This document shows, one piece after another, positions 37,207 to 49,068 of a stretch of DNA of 64,000 nt. Under the pieces are notes generated by a model that saw only the letters and a program-made list of their open reading frames with translations, had not been told where the DNA came from and ran no database searches. Within the stretch, counting starts at the first letter, position 1; each line of letters starts with the position of its first letter. Source of the DNA: Rotaria socialis (lineage: Eukaryota; Rotifera; Eurotatoria; Philodinida; Philodinidae); assembly GCA_905331475.1 (NCBI GenBank), contig CAJNYU010000505.1, positions 186,001-250,000 of the forward strand, read 5' to 3'. Made by a program: the position numbers and the translations under genes.

Positions 37207-40200
37207 TGAAAGTCATTGAAAATTGTCTAACTAAAAAATATGTGAAGAAATAAGAATTTGAAAATAACGATTTAATGAATTAATAGTTTACAGAAAAAGG
37301 AATATATTTTGTTTTTCTCTGTGTTGACCAATATTTTTTGTAATATTTTAATATAAAATATAAGTATGAAATACTTATATTTTTCTTCACGAATTTTATT
37401 GCTTTATTTGAACATTCTTATCAATATTAAATGTGTATCATGTTTACAGATTCAAATTATATATGTATATTTGATCAATAGCCGAGAAAAACAACATACT
37501 TCTCTCTTCAACGAGAACAATAGAAATACAGTAGCTATAAGTATCTTCATATATTTAAAAATAATATTCGATGGAATTATTTCATTACAGCAAAATTTCA
37601 TCAAGTTAAATAATCAAAGTTTACAACTCTTTCTCGTCAGAAATTTTGAAATCATATTAAAAATATGAAAAAGTTCATCCGTATCGAAGAACGACGGTTT
37701 GATATCGTACTATTGTCGTCTTAACAATCATTTTTTATTTTAAGGAATGTTTTTTGATTGCCATATCTAATGAAGACATTCCGTTATTAAAATTACAAAC
37801 AAATTCAGTTCAAAATGACTTACGTTCAGGCTATACACGTATTCAAAGAAAGTAACTCGACAAACTGTGACGAATGATCTGATCTTGTCTGTCATAATTC
37901 TCATGATAGTCTCATAAAAAGTCACAATGCTAGTTCTGAAATTGACCGTAAATATCCCAATGAAGCAGACAGAGATTCGTTGCCTACTCAAACTGATACG
38001 ATAGTATAAAAATAAATTATATATTGAAATATTTTCTAACGTAGCTCTTAGATCGTACTATTACAAATCTAACCATATTGTTTGAGAAAACTTATTGGAT
38101 TGTACGTTAACAAACAAATTAGAGCTTTGGAACAGGTTTTCAGGTAAATGTGAATACATTTGTTTTCAGAATCTCTTGATATCTTTACTTCTATTAATCA
38201 AAATCATTCCGTTAAAATTAAGAAGTAATTGCTTCAATATTTAGAAGTGATCTTACGGTTCATTTTTGTGTTACTCAATGTATAGAAAGAGAAAGCGCAT
38301 TTTATTCAGCATAACTCATAATCTTTCAACAATATTACACAAAAACCTTATCGATAATTCATTGAATCGTATTTTTCATGTAAACAACATTCTTTTAGTG
38401 TTTTCTTACAACTGACTATTTTGTTGAACTAAAGTATTTTGCATTGAGTGTGTCTCATGAATATACTATGGAAAAATCCATAACATCGATATCTATATGA
38501 ATGTAGGTTCTTTTCAGCAAGTTAGCTTTGATATAAAACTTCCTACTTCTATAAAGGTTGATATATAGATTGATTGAAACATATCTTGATTATTCAAATT
38601 CATATTCATATCAATCTGATGTCGTTATCATCTTAGTTTATTTTTATTAAATAAATTATATGAAAAACAAACAACAACAACGACATTAACAGATTTAAAT
38701 TATGATCCAATAGTGACGTATAAAAACGCTTGAATACTTCATTCTGTTTTAAGGTAGGCAATAATGAATGGGTTGATGCTCTGCTTGTAAAAGAGGAATT
38801 GTTTTCTCGGCTTAAAAAGAAAGAAAAATGTCACTTACTGAAAAAAAATTTTAGATAACGCAAACCAAGGTTTTAATGTAGGAAAATCTCTGAAAATATA
38901 TTCAAAATAGATTAAAATTGTATTCATAAGAAGAATTTATTTACTTTGGGTTTTATGTTCAAAAAGAATATCATCGAGATTATAAAGAGCGCGAAAAAGC
39001 GCAACGCGGAAAAAACGCTGGCTTTTCTCAGCTGTATGAATAAAAAATTGAATAATGATTCAAATATCAAATATAAAAATATTTATTTTACCTTTTAGAC
39101 CAAAAACGAGAGAACATCCTAAAATAAGATTTATTCCAATCTTAAAATGCTTTTAATTCGTAAACTTAACTCCTGATTTTCGACGAAGACCATCTACGGT
39201 ATCGTAGTTGCATTTCTAAAAGAAAACAAAATATTGGTTGATGTGGTTATCGAACTTAATACTACGTAAGTTACAAATAAAAGATGATTGTGCATATATC
39301 GTTTTAGAAAACAGATACATGTTGTGTGTTTGAATAAAAGGTGCTGACCTAAAATTAATAAAAAATGAATTACTGTTTCAAGTTAAAACCCCCCCCCCCC
39401 CCCCCAAAAAAAAAAAGAAATTTCACCGAGTATTATAAAACAACCACACTACGCTTGAGATGTTCTGTTTAAATATGCGACCAATATAATTTTTTGCTCT
39501 TTCTTTTCTGTTCTTTGTGAAGGCAAACATGCGAAAATAGTTCGTCTCAAGTGAGTCAAGCAAGAATCCATTCTTCCATATTTTACCTTGCGCAAATATT
39601 TTACTCCTAAGAGTTTTCTTATATGAAGCTTCTCAAGCAGTAACTCAGCACAAAAATAAATATGATTGTGAACAAGTACATAATTTCTTTGCTCATCTGA
39701 TAAAAAATAGTTAACATCATATTATACTTTGAAAAGTAGATAAGGCTTGTTTGTTAGGTTGGTTCCACGTGAATTTTTAGTTTAAGTGCTTTTTAACATA
39801 AATATTTACTTCTAACTCGATATATGCGTGCTTATGAAATTAACTTGTTTGCTTATTGTAGAGTTGAATCACTACGTGCTCTTTTATTTTATAGGAATAC
39901 TACCGGCAGCGTTCTAAAGTAGTTGAATTCTAATTTAATAAAGTATAGATCTTTTTACTATAAACACGAGAGAATAATCCAATACATGTGGTCAAGTCTA
40001 GTTCGGTTTAATCTGCTTCTTTGGTGAAAATGTTGTAGAAAACAGCAGAAACCTTAGTAGCGTATTGATAACTATTACTAAATGCTTCTTTTACCTATAC
40101 ATTTTGACAAAAAAGATCTGTACATAAAACTGTACAAAAAATCTATGCTATAATTAATCATGAAAGATTTTACTACAAAACAAACATTCTAGAGTCATCA

Positions 40201-40319
40201 CAGATCATGAATTACGACAAAATGAATCTTTTAAAATGTGTGAAATTCAGTCTTGAAAAGTTAATAGAAGGTAAAGATAGAATTTAACGAAGAAGAAATA
40301 ATAATGAAAATAAACTTAC
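37207..40319. other. intergenic stretch, no gene recognised
   Basis: About 3.1 kb of AT-rich DNA. It contains a homopolymer junction of about 17 C followed by 11 A at 39389-39416. Open frames at 37366-37668 (+) and 37767-37991 (-) have no recognisable homology and the composition of local non-coding DNA. No repeat with clear ends was found. Confidence 0.4.
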
Positions 40320-40520
40320 GTATAAATTAACGGATGTTCCATAAAGAATGGCCACCTTTTGTTTTCCGCCTTTGAGGCACTTGATAATCGTCTTAAGATC
40401 TGATTCTGAGCTTGTTGGATAAAGAATTCGTTTCTCTACAAAACTATCCACTTCGTTTTTCAAATACGTTTTTCTTGTCAGTGTAAGATTTAAAAGATCA
40501 ACACCTACTAAATCATCCAA
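40284..40520 (-). pseudogene. unidentified coding-like fragment
   Basis: An open minus-strand frame contains KNEVDSFVEKRILYPTSS, then ESDLKTIIKCLKGGKQKVAI and LYGTSVN, and then meets a good donor (gtaagt). The look is of a real exon, loosely like the ligand-binding fold of family C or guanylate-cyclase receptors, but I cannot identify it. The same coding stretch is repeated in inverted orientation at about 40526-40675 with GGK changed to DRK and a stop soon after. No neighbouring exons were recognised, so it is probably a gene fragment carried in the inverted duplication. Confidence 0.35.
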
Positions 40521-40684
40521 CTGNTGACAAGAAAAACGTATTTGAAAAACGAAGTGGATAGTTTTGTAGAGAAACGAATTCTTTATCCAACAAGCTCAGA
40601 ATCAGATCTTAAGACGATTATCAAGTGCCTCAAAGACAGAAAACAAAAGGTGGCCATTCTTTATGGAACACCCGTTAATTGTTG
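40320..40684. repeat. inverted duplication, arms about 155 bp
   Basis: Left arm 40320-40479 and right arm 40525-40680 are complementary with only a handful of differences, separated by about 45 bp. A single N sits at 40524, exactly where the right arm begins. The arms carry the coding-like fragment described above. This may be a true foldback duplication or a palindrome made during assembly at the N join. Confidence 0.7.
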
Positions 40685-41431
40685 ACGCAAAAAGATATGT
40701 AAATGGTATGATGCTGACATAACGAAGTATCACGTTCTTTTTCTCTAGAACCTTACGTATTTTATTCTTGAATGTTCATATCAGTACTTCTATTCGAAGT
40801 TGATCAACTTTACATAGCATATAGCTCTGCTTTTTTTCAAGCAGTTCTTTATTATGATATTTTACTTAGATAAACTCTATTTCGTATTTACATTAAAAAT
40901 ACTATTTCAGGTAATATAATTAAGTAGGAAAATATCTAATCTAGTTAACACTGTTTTTCTGAATAATCAATAGAAGTCTTTATTGGTAGAAGTAAGAGCG
41001 TCGTGAGTCTGTTAACAATATGTTAGATAATTGTTATATTCGATATTGAATCATTTTTATCTAATACCCAATAAATATGAAATTATTTTTAACGAAGTTT
41101 CATATTTATATAATAGATATGATAGGCCATTGCTATTAGATAGCTGACATAATCAATCACTGACGTGTCTAGAAAGCGGAGCTCAATAGTTCGTCGATTC
41201 TGACACGTCACGTCAATACTTTTGTGATTAAACTTGTATTGATGCAAAGTTGATTTATTTTAATCTAAATTTTAGGAATTTTGAACTTAAATGAATAGAA
41301 TACGTTCAGACTAAAATGAGGTTAAGAAAGATTCCGTAATAACAAATTATTGTTCGGCTATTGAATTAGTTATTTAGAAGATATAAGACTTTCATCACTC
41401 ATTCATGCAAATAAAGAACGATATTATGCTT

Positions 41432-41893
41432 CCCATGGGAAAAGTTTCGTTACTTTTCAATGCTGCAAAACGCGTTAATGCTGGCCGGTTTAATGCATTC
41501 CACAGCTGCTGAATCGATTAAAAACGCTGCGAGATAATATACTTTTCGTTTTCATTCTGAAATAGTGGCTCCCAAACGCGTTTTGAGTAAATGGGAAAAT
41601 TGTTTTTACGCCTGTGCTACCATAGAAAACTCTGCGAAACACGATAAATCGGCCAGCATTAGGGATGCACCAGTACCAGTATTACTGATTGTATGAGTAC
41701 CAGTATTTCTAGTTTGCCAGGATCATCGGTGTCAACACACACCAGTATTGAGAGTTCCACTAACTAACACCTCCAATACTGGTGCGTATTGACACCGATG
41801 ACTCTGACAAACTAGAAATACTGATACTGGTGCATCTCTAGTCAGCATTAACGCGTTTCGCAGTGAATATATCTTAATTTTTTATCCCATGGG
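41432..41893. mobile_element. foldback element interrupted by a MITE
   Basis: The left part (CCCATGGGAAAA ... AACGCGTTAATGCTGGCCGG) is mirrored on the right, where the reverse complement reads CCCATGGGATAAA ... AACGCGTTAATGCTG. The mirrored right arm is split by the TAGGGATG element at 41660-41840. Removing that insert restores a continuous arm ending at CCATGG. No coding capacity. The outer ends are my best guess and no target duplication is clear. Confidence 0.55.
41660..41840. mobile_element. hAT-type MITE, 181 bp, nested
   Basis: It starts TAGGGATGCACCAGTA and ends with the complement of TAGAGATGCACCAGTA; the arms pair over most of the element. Flanks are gccagcat (41652-41659) and gtcagcat (41841-41848), an 8-bp target duplication with one mismatch. 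Ends and duplication size put it in the same broad hAT-MITE group as the element at 4127-4436, though the interiors differ. It sits inside the foldback element at 41432-41893 and is therefore younger. Confidence 0.85.
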
Positions 41894-43244
41894 TTATGAT
41901 TTAATTTTCATACCTTCAAATAGTTAGGTAATTGATAAATAGAAATTTGAATTCTTTTGCACAAAAATGAAAGAAGAGCTTGTGAAAACATTTCTAAACA
42001 AAAGTCTCGGATTAATTAATTAATTTAATTAGTCGGTTGTATATTGATTATAAAGAAAATTAAAAGAAATTGAAAATCGAAACGAAGTACAAAGAAGTTC
42101 GAACTTCATTACTTAACTACTTTTGCTGAAGTATTGAAGATACTCTTAGCATTTTTCTAGGCAAAGCTCAAGTCCTCGTTGTCAAACACAATTCAAAAGA
42201 ATTCTTAGTAACTTTACCCTTGTCTCGAACAGACTGTGACTAATACTGTTGATCGACGGTCGAAGATCCTATAGCAACAATATCTTTTCTCATAAATAAA
42301 CTACGCAATTCATTATTAAATTAACATAGGATTAAGTAAAAAACATGGTGAAATATTGCATTCAAAAAGACAAAAGAATATAACAATATTCATATGATTA
42401 GTTAATCATATTGGTTTCCATATCTTTATTTGGCAGGAATTTGACTTATAAGCTCTCTTTTTTGTGGTATGTTTTACCTATAGCAACGTTTTTTTTAATT
42501 TTAAGTAGATTAATTGAATATTGTTGTTTGATCCATTGAGTTTATTTATTCAAACAATTTTTATGATTTCTAATTTGCCAGAATTTTTCGCAAAGAAAAT
42601 TTTTAATTCATTATCTAGGGTTTGGCTTGTGGTTTTGTTTTGTATGAGTTGCAAGAACAAATTGAGATGTATTGAACTAGATACGTTAACAAATACACAT
42701 ATTCAACTGAATCCTTACACATTCCAATTTTTGTTATGTTATTATTATTCCTTTTTTTGATTGTTTAATGTGTCTAAATAAAAACTGAGGACATCTTCAA
42801 GGCCACACAGAATAAATCAATTAATTGATGCAACAATTTCATGAATTAGCTGAAAAGATATGAAACATTTTCGATACAGTTGACTATCAATCATATAAAT
42901 AATTTAATTGATTTTCACATTAGATGAGCGAATGTAAGATTTCTTCTCAGCTATGATACTTTAAAAACGTGACATAAAAAAAATTGTTTGTTTTTCAAAA
43001 GGGGTATAATTCAGTGAAGGATTCTTTAGTGTTTAAAGAAATCATCTTACATTTCAATTGCTGTTGATCATTAAGTCTTGTCTGAATATATTATGTCAAT
43101 AATAAATTTCAAGTTTCTTTACTTTTATTTACTAGACGAAGCTTTATGTTCATTCTTAATTTTTTTTTAAACGAGAGAATTCTTATTTAAATAATCTTTT
43201 CATATCGAAATACTAATCTATCGTCACGATAAAATCATCATATT

Positions 43245-44467
43245 TTAATGTTTTTGTTGCTTAGTAATAGGGTCTTTGAGAATAAGTTGAAGTAATCTTG
43301 TTCGCTTCAAAGTTTCTATTGGCGTTTCATTAAGATCTTGTTCTGAATGATTTTGAGATGAGAACATATGTTGCCGTTGTAATTGTTCTAATTCTTCTAA
43401 AATATTTTCCATTCTTCGAGTTAAGATTTCTAAATCATCTAAATTTGTTTTCGATGAATATAATCTTGCATGTTCACGAGAAAGTATAACATATTCTCGA
43501 CGTAGACGTTTTATATGTGAAAAAGATTGATTATCTATAGTAGACGCTGTTTGTGGACGACGTGTTGTAGAAATTGCTATCGGACGACGAGTTGAACGGA
43601 TTGGTGAAGCAGATGAAGGTCGATTCGATTGTTTGTTATAACTATCGAGATAAAGAAGTGCATGTGGAGATAATTCACTTTTACGACGAGGATGAACAAG
43701 ATTCGCATATTCTTTTGATGATAAACATAATTGATGATTATGATTTTTTAATAAAGCAATAACCTAAATAGTACAAAAGAATGGAATTTTGTTTTTTCAT
43801 TTTCATGTCTTTTATGAATTTCTCTTCTCTTACATTTTGTACATTTGATTTAACATTATGACTTGGTGATGTTGATTGTCCAAGTATAAAAGGAACATGA
43901 TTCATGTCTAAATGATAATGTCTTCCTTCAGCATTTGTCGGTGAATCAAAGCTGTGATTGTCGTAAGGTGATCGTTTCTTTTTTCGTTTCATTCGAGGTT
44001 TTGAAGATTGAGGCCCATTGAATACTTGAAGAACTCGTTTATGTTGATTTTGAAGACGACGAAAATTCTCTTCTGCTTGTATTAGTTGTTCATCGATATT
44101 TTTAAGTGGATCCCGATCTCGACGACAACTTGATGTTTGAGAGAGGCCACTTGTTATTTCATGTAGACTCAATTCAGCTTGCTAAATATTAACAGAAACT
44201 GAAATAACAGAAAAAAATTTTATTCTTTCCACTAACTTCTCGTTCATTTTCAAGAGTTTTTATTTTTAATGATAATGATTGCAGTGACGATAATAATTGA
44301 TCACGATTAGATTCAGGTAAAGTAACTGTTCTAGATAGATTATGTGATGGTCTTAATGGTTGATGTATTGAATTAGTAAATGGTTTATGTGGTGGATATT
44401 CATAAAATGATAGTTGCGAATTTAAGCCTCCTTCACTTCTAGCTGTTGTATTGATCGATTCGCACAT
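43245..44467 (-). CDS. CEP57: centrosomal protein CEP57 (translokin) homologue
   Basis: Three exons: 44237-44467, 43834-44181, 43245-43763; 365 residues. CEP57 binds pericentriolar material and microtubules at the centrosome and kinetochore (family knowledge). The N-terminal part has YPPHKPFTNS and LPESNRDQLLSSLQSLSLKI followed across an intron by ENEREQAELSLHEI, which matches the start of the vertebrate coiled coil (PSDKPFLNS, YPESNSRAI, LERIQAEESV). After a shortened coiled coil comes the microtubule-binding segment HVPFILGQSTSPSHNVKSNV, almost the same as vertebrate SVPFVAGTSTSPSHAVRANV. A C-terminal helix has LRREYVILSREHARL. The protein is shorter than human CEP57 (500) because the central coiled coil is reduced. 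The start could instead be the Met at 44518 in the same frame; I chose 44467 because the extra residues precede an acceptor-like site and are not conserved. Confidence 0.93.
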
Positions 44468-44518
44468 TACAAAAACACTATTTTTTCTGTGTTCTCGTTT
44501 TTTACTAGAATAATACAC

Positions 44519-46850
44519 CTTACCGCAAACGCCTTTCTTCTTTTTTTCCTTTGTAGTAAGAGAAGGAGGAGTTACCGAGACAACAATTATTCTCCACTTC
44601 TATTCTCTTTCGCTGGCCATTACATCAATACAATTAGACATTTAAAAGTAAAAAAAACAGCAAGCTATTGAACAACCAATGTTGTGCCCTGTCGTCAACA
44701 TAGATTTTTCTCAAGTGGTCGCTCGCAAATAAAACGAGCTAGTCCACTTTGAAACTGTACATGTGAATACATTCACTTGAAACTTTCACGGTTACATTTT
44801 GAAAAAAAGACAAATAACAAAACTATAGCTTTAATCAGTGAATAGAACTGCCATCATTTCATTCGATGTGAATCATCTGAAACGAATCATTCCCTTCTCT
44901 TCTCTTAATGAGTGATTTTGAAAAGAAAAGAAAAGAAAATATTAATAAGAATAATGACAATACATTTATTAGTTCAACAGTACTCTGTAAAATTTTAAAA
45001 TGAAAAGTTTACAAGGATAATTATTCTACGTTGAAAATGAGGAAATGTGCTAATGGTCGATCATAGTAATACTAAATTCATTTTGTATTAAGAAAACCAT
45101 TTTCAACAATGATCATATCAACTAAAAATAAAACAATTCAAATCTAACTGAAGTAAAAGTTTTCAAAAAAGAATACAACCATTCAGTTAACAGCAATTTT
45201 TCATCCTCATCATTAACATGAATACACGCTCAAGTGAATGGTTTTTCTTGGAAATTTTATTAAAATAAGGAACGAAACATTGAATTATGTTAATTCTCCA
45301 CTATAGATGAAACGACGTACACAAATTGTAATCGGTAGTTTTTACAATCGTCGAAAAACAAGATGAATAATCAAGTAGATGACAATAACAAACAGTATCA
45401 TTACAGATTCTTATCAAGATCATAGATGATACAAAAGTTATAATCTAAACATAACTATGAAGTGTTTAACTAGTTTTCTCTTCATTAATTTCTTCACTAT
45501 TAATGAGGTATAAAAAAATTACCTATGATTCGTCCAATTAGTGTTCAACTTGTTTTTTTTTATCCCATAGACACTTCAGTTTCAAGTCGACAGTCCATTA
45601 TACTATCATATATTACTACTTATTCTTCGAAACATTTCTTTAAGCATTAACAGAATACGTATCAATCAACGAATTTGATTATTTTTCTTCGTCGCTAACT
45701 ATCGATTTTCATGATTCGTCATGGTCTGATGTTCAAAGTACACAAGGGCATATTATTTTTCGCGTCTTCCATGTCGTTTTGATAGTATTCACTCTGCTAT
45801 ATATTATTCTCAAAATCTTTTGTAATTCAAGAAAAAAAGTCAACAATGGTACAAAATAAAAATTTGTTTTCTTAGGGTAAAAAGAAAAGAATTTACTTTG
45901 ATTAAAATAATTATTATTTTAATTTTATCGGTAATAATTGCATATAAAAAAATAATTGTTGTTACACAACTTCTCATGGTGATTTTGGAATCAAATGTTT
46001 TTATGAAATTTATCATTGCTCACTAAGTATACATTGACGTGAGTAAGATAAATTCAATTCAATAATTAATTCAACAATGGCAGACAAACAAAAATGAACT
46101 TGCCGAAAATGATTGGTTTTATAAATTGTCTGTTATTTTAGAGTAACAATTTTTCAAGTACGATATTTGATATATCTTTATTTCCACGGATTTTGCATGA
46201 TACTGTTAGATATGTCAAGTAAAATTTGAAGTAAAATTCCACAGATAAAAAATCCTCTTCATACCTTTTCAGATCAGATAAATTAAATTCACGATTTTGT
46301 TTTCGTTATCAATCAACAAATTTTCGTTAAACAGAGTATTGCGCAATGAGATGACTTATGAAAATTAGAGAATGGTTTGCACGGTATGGTCAAACTATTC
46401 TTTCTATTTTAAGTTCAAGTCATTATATAGAAATATGTCTTTTTTTAAATCGCTTTTCATGTTTGAACTAAATTAATAATCAGAATTCATTAGAATAATA
46501 TATTTTGATATCTTGCTCAAATGTGGGTGCGGGAGAAGGGTATATATGTATTCATATGTCGCATATATCGGAAAGTTAAACTAAAACTAAATCTATTCCT
46601 AAATTTAGTTTTAGTTTAACTTTTTATTTTCTCCATTTATATTCGAACTCGAATAAGACAGCTACTTCTTATTTCATGCTTTGCACTTTATATTGTATGA
46701 TGCCCTTAAAATGCCATGTAAGAATAGTATAAAAGCGTATGCTTTGTATGTAATCGATGCGATTGATGATAGGAAGAATCGAATAAAGTTCAATAACACC
46801 ATCAAGCGTGTCTCTTCCATCAAAATCGTCACATTCAGTCATTATATACA
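44519..46850. other. intergenic stretch, no gene recognised
   Basis: About 2.3 kb between CEP57 and the hAT element. AT-rich. It contains a 21-bp perfect inverted repeat with a 10-bp loop at 46572-46623 and a GAAAA-rich simple repeat near 44923-44940. No exon or RNA gene was recognised. Confidence 0.45.
46572..46623. repeat. perfect short hairpin
   Basis: The 21-nt arm AAAGTTAAACTAAAACTAAAT-type sequence at 46572-46592 is exactly complementary to 46603-46623, with ten bases between. AT-rich hairpin of unknown role; it lies about 230 bp left of the hAT target site. Confidence 0.85.
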
Positions 46851-47130
46851 CTTAAATCCAGAGCCCTGCTATCCCACTTTTTTTGGAACCGAAACTGAAT
46901 CGGATCCAAAAAATTTCAGCTTCTTAGATCCGGAATCGAAACCGGATTTGAGAACATATGCGTTTAAACGAAAGGTTTTTAAAAAAACAACGCTATTTTG
47001 GCGTTTAAACCCAAAATTTTAAGAAAAGAAGGCGTTTTTTGTGTTGATTAATTTTTCAACAGGTTTTTTCATTTGAAAACGCGTCTTAATAAAAGTCATT
47101 TAACTGCGTTCTGAAAAAACCATCGTTTTT

Positions 47131-47586
47131 GTGTACTCAAAAAAAAAGTGAGTACACTATAGAATCGGCCAGTGTGTCCGGCCGGCCGTTTACACGATAA
47201 CTCCTGAAAGGCTGATCCGATTATCATGAAATTTTGTACATAGCATTATCTCATTAATATCTCAGTCGAGTTCGAAGATGAAAGCAATCTGTCAAGAAAT
47301 GGCTGAGTTATCGAAAAAATTGTCATTATTGAACAGACCATCCCTGAGGGGGNNNNNNNNNNNNNNNNNNNNNNNNNNNNNNNNNNNNNNNNNNNNNNNN
47401 NNNNNNNNNNNNNNNNNNNNNNNNNNNNNNNNNNNNNNNNNNNNNNNNNNNNNNNNNNNNNNNNNNNNNNNNNNNNNNNNNNNNNNNNNNNNNNCCAGAA
47501 ACCAAAGTGCCTAGTTTCTCATGGTAATTTTGGTGTTCAGACATTCTAGAATGACTCATATGTCCCATGTACTTTTTGCAGTACAC
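47131..47586. mobile_element. possible TIR element spanning an assembly gap
   Basis: The left edge reads GTGTACTCAAAAAAAAAGTG and the right edge, reversed, GTGTACTGCAAAAAGTAC. The left part contains CGATAACTCCTGAAAGG and CATGAAATTTTGTACATAG, wording I associate with repeats seen in several invertebrates. 142 Ns (47353-47494) hide the middle. No target duplication is visible. It lies inside the hAT element. Confidence 0.4.
47353..47494. other. assembly gap (142 Ns)
   Basis: Run of N inside the hAT element and inside the candidate repeat at 47131-47586. Confidence 0.98.
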
Positions 47587-47675
47587 ATAGCTCTCGGATG
47601 AAATCCGAAGTTTCCACATTTATTGTTTTAAAAAACGATTCTAAAAAATTCACTTAAACGTATTATTTTGAACGA

Positions 47676-47992
47676 CCCAGGTCGAGCAATCCGACAGTAG
47701 GCACCTATCGGAACCCATCTGATCCGACTGAAATCCAATAGGATTTTATCGGATCCTGTCAGATCTTACAGAATTATCGTTGGATTCCGGGTCGAGAAAT
47801 CGATGTCGGATCGTCAGCGTCGGATTCCTATGAATTCCAAGGAAAAACCGTTGTATGTCATCAGAAGTTCATACGATTCCGACACTGAGGATCCGACATC
47901 GACTCCTCGACCCGGAGTCCAGTAGAATTGTATCGGATTGTAGGATATTTCCAGGTTCCTATCGGATCCGATGTCGAATCAGTCAACCTGGG
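47676..47992. mobile_element. CCCAGGT-ended short element 1
   Basis: It starts CCCAGGTCGAGCAATCCGAC and ends with the complement of CCCAGGTTGACTGATTCGAC, so the ends are inverted repeats of about 20 bp. The dinucleotide GA flanks it on both sides. The interior is a dense mix of short palindromic words such as ATCCAATAGGAT, CGGATCC and TCCGAC. No coding capacity. GC-richer than the surrounding sequence. Family unknown. Confidence 0.65.
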
Positions 47993-48708
47993 GAGTTTAA
48001 ACTTGCTTTTAATAACGTATCCTTTACGTAGAAAACAGTATATTTCGGAAATACGTTGCAACGGTGGTTTTTAACGAAAGTAACTCTGTTAAATTACTTC
48101 AAAGTGTTAAATAAAAGAATATTAGCGTTTCAGGCGTTGCATTTCTTTTTTGAATCTTTAGAAGTAAAATTTAATTTGTATAAACTCGCTTTTCAAACAA
48201 AAATATATTGAAAAATAATGCATATACACTATTTGTTTATTTGTTTATTTTACTATACTTTGTTTAGATAATAGTTTAGTTTTCTTCTTCTTCTTCTCTC
48301 TCTCTCTCTTGTCAGCTTGAATATTTATATAGATACACTATCTAGAAGTTTTTGCCAGTATTTTATCTAGTGAAGGATCAAATAGAAAAGTCACTAAATA
48401 CCTAGATTATACTGAAAATCACAATATTCATATAGTTGAAAATAAAAAATAAATAAAACTATCACTATTTATTATCAAAAAATATTAGAGAGGAAGCAAT
48501 TTATATTCATAAAATTGATTTGATCCAAATAATAATTTTAAAAAATATTTTATTTTGAATGATTTTGAATTTCTTTTGAAAGTAACTTCTCATAATTTAG
48601 ATTGATTTTATACTCAAATTAATGTAAATTGACATTAAAAAGAAATTGAAAAGAACATGCTGAACTCAGAAACTATTAAAATTAGCTCTAGATACATAAT
48701 AACATTGA

Positions 48709-49068
48709 CCCAGGAGAGTCATTCCGAGACTAGGATCCTATAGGATTCCGACAAGGGTCAGACCGTGAATATACCACATATCCATGAATTCCAATAAAAC
48801 CAACGAAATCCTATAGGATTCCGGGATCAGGACCTACAGTCGGATCCTTGGTGTAGGAATTCCATAGGGTCCAGTGTTGGNTCAGGCCGGCATTCTGTCC
48901 AGAGCTACATTTAGTAATAGATGTAGGAAAAATATCGGGCTTCTCGAAACTGTCCTCGGACAGCACCCTACACCGAAAGGTAGCCGAAAGGCGGGGTATT
49001 CTTCTTCTGTTGGGTGATAGGATCCCATCAGAGCCGATAGGCTCCGTCATAGGATCCATTCACCTGGG
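48709..49068. mobile_element. CCCAGGT-ended short element 2
   Basis: It begins CCCAGGAGAGTCATTCCGAG and ends with the complement of CCCAGGTGAATGGATCC, again flanked by GA on both sides. The interior repeats ATCCTATAGGATTCCG-type palindromes at least twice and related GGATCC words. One N at 48881. Same architecture as the element at 47676-47992 but only loosely similar in sequence. Confidence 0.6.

Larger units (their letters stand above)
40685..43244. other. intergenic stretch with nested foldback elements
   Basis: About 2.6 kb before the 3' end of CEP57. It holds the nested elements at 41432-41893. An open frame at 42521-42760 (+) is Phe/Ile/Leu-rich, has no homology I recognise and looks accidental. 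The last few hundred bases are probably the CEP57 3' UTR. Confidence 0.45.

Noticed and set aside
43574-43762. Plus-strand open frame
   Set aside because: Antisense to exon 3 of CEP57, which is strongly supported by homology.
46669-47022. Open frames on both strands across the hAT left boundary
   Set aside because: They cross the target duplication and the subterminal repeats and have no protein similarity.
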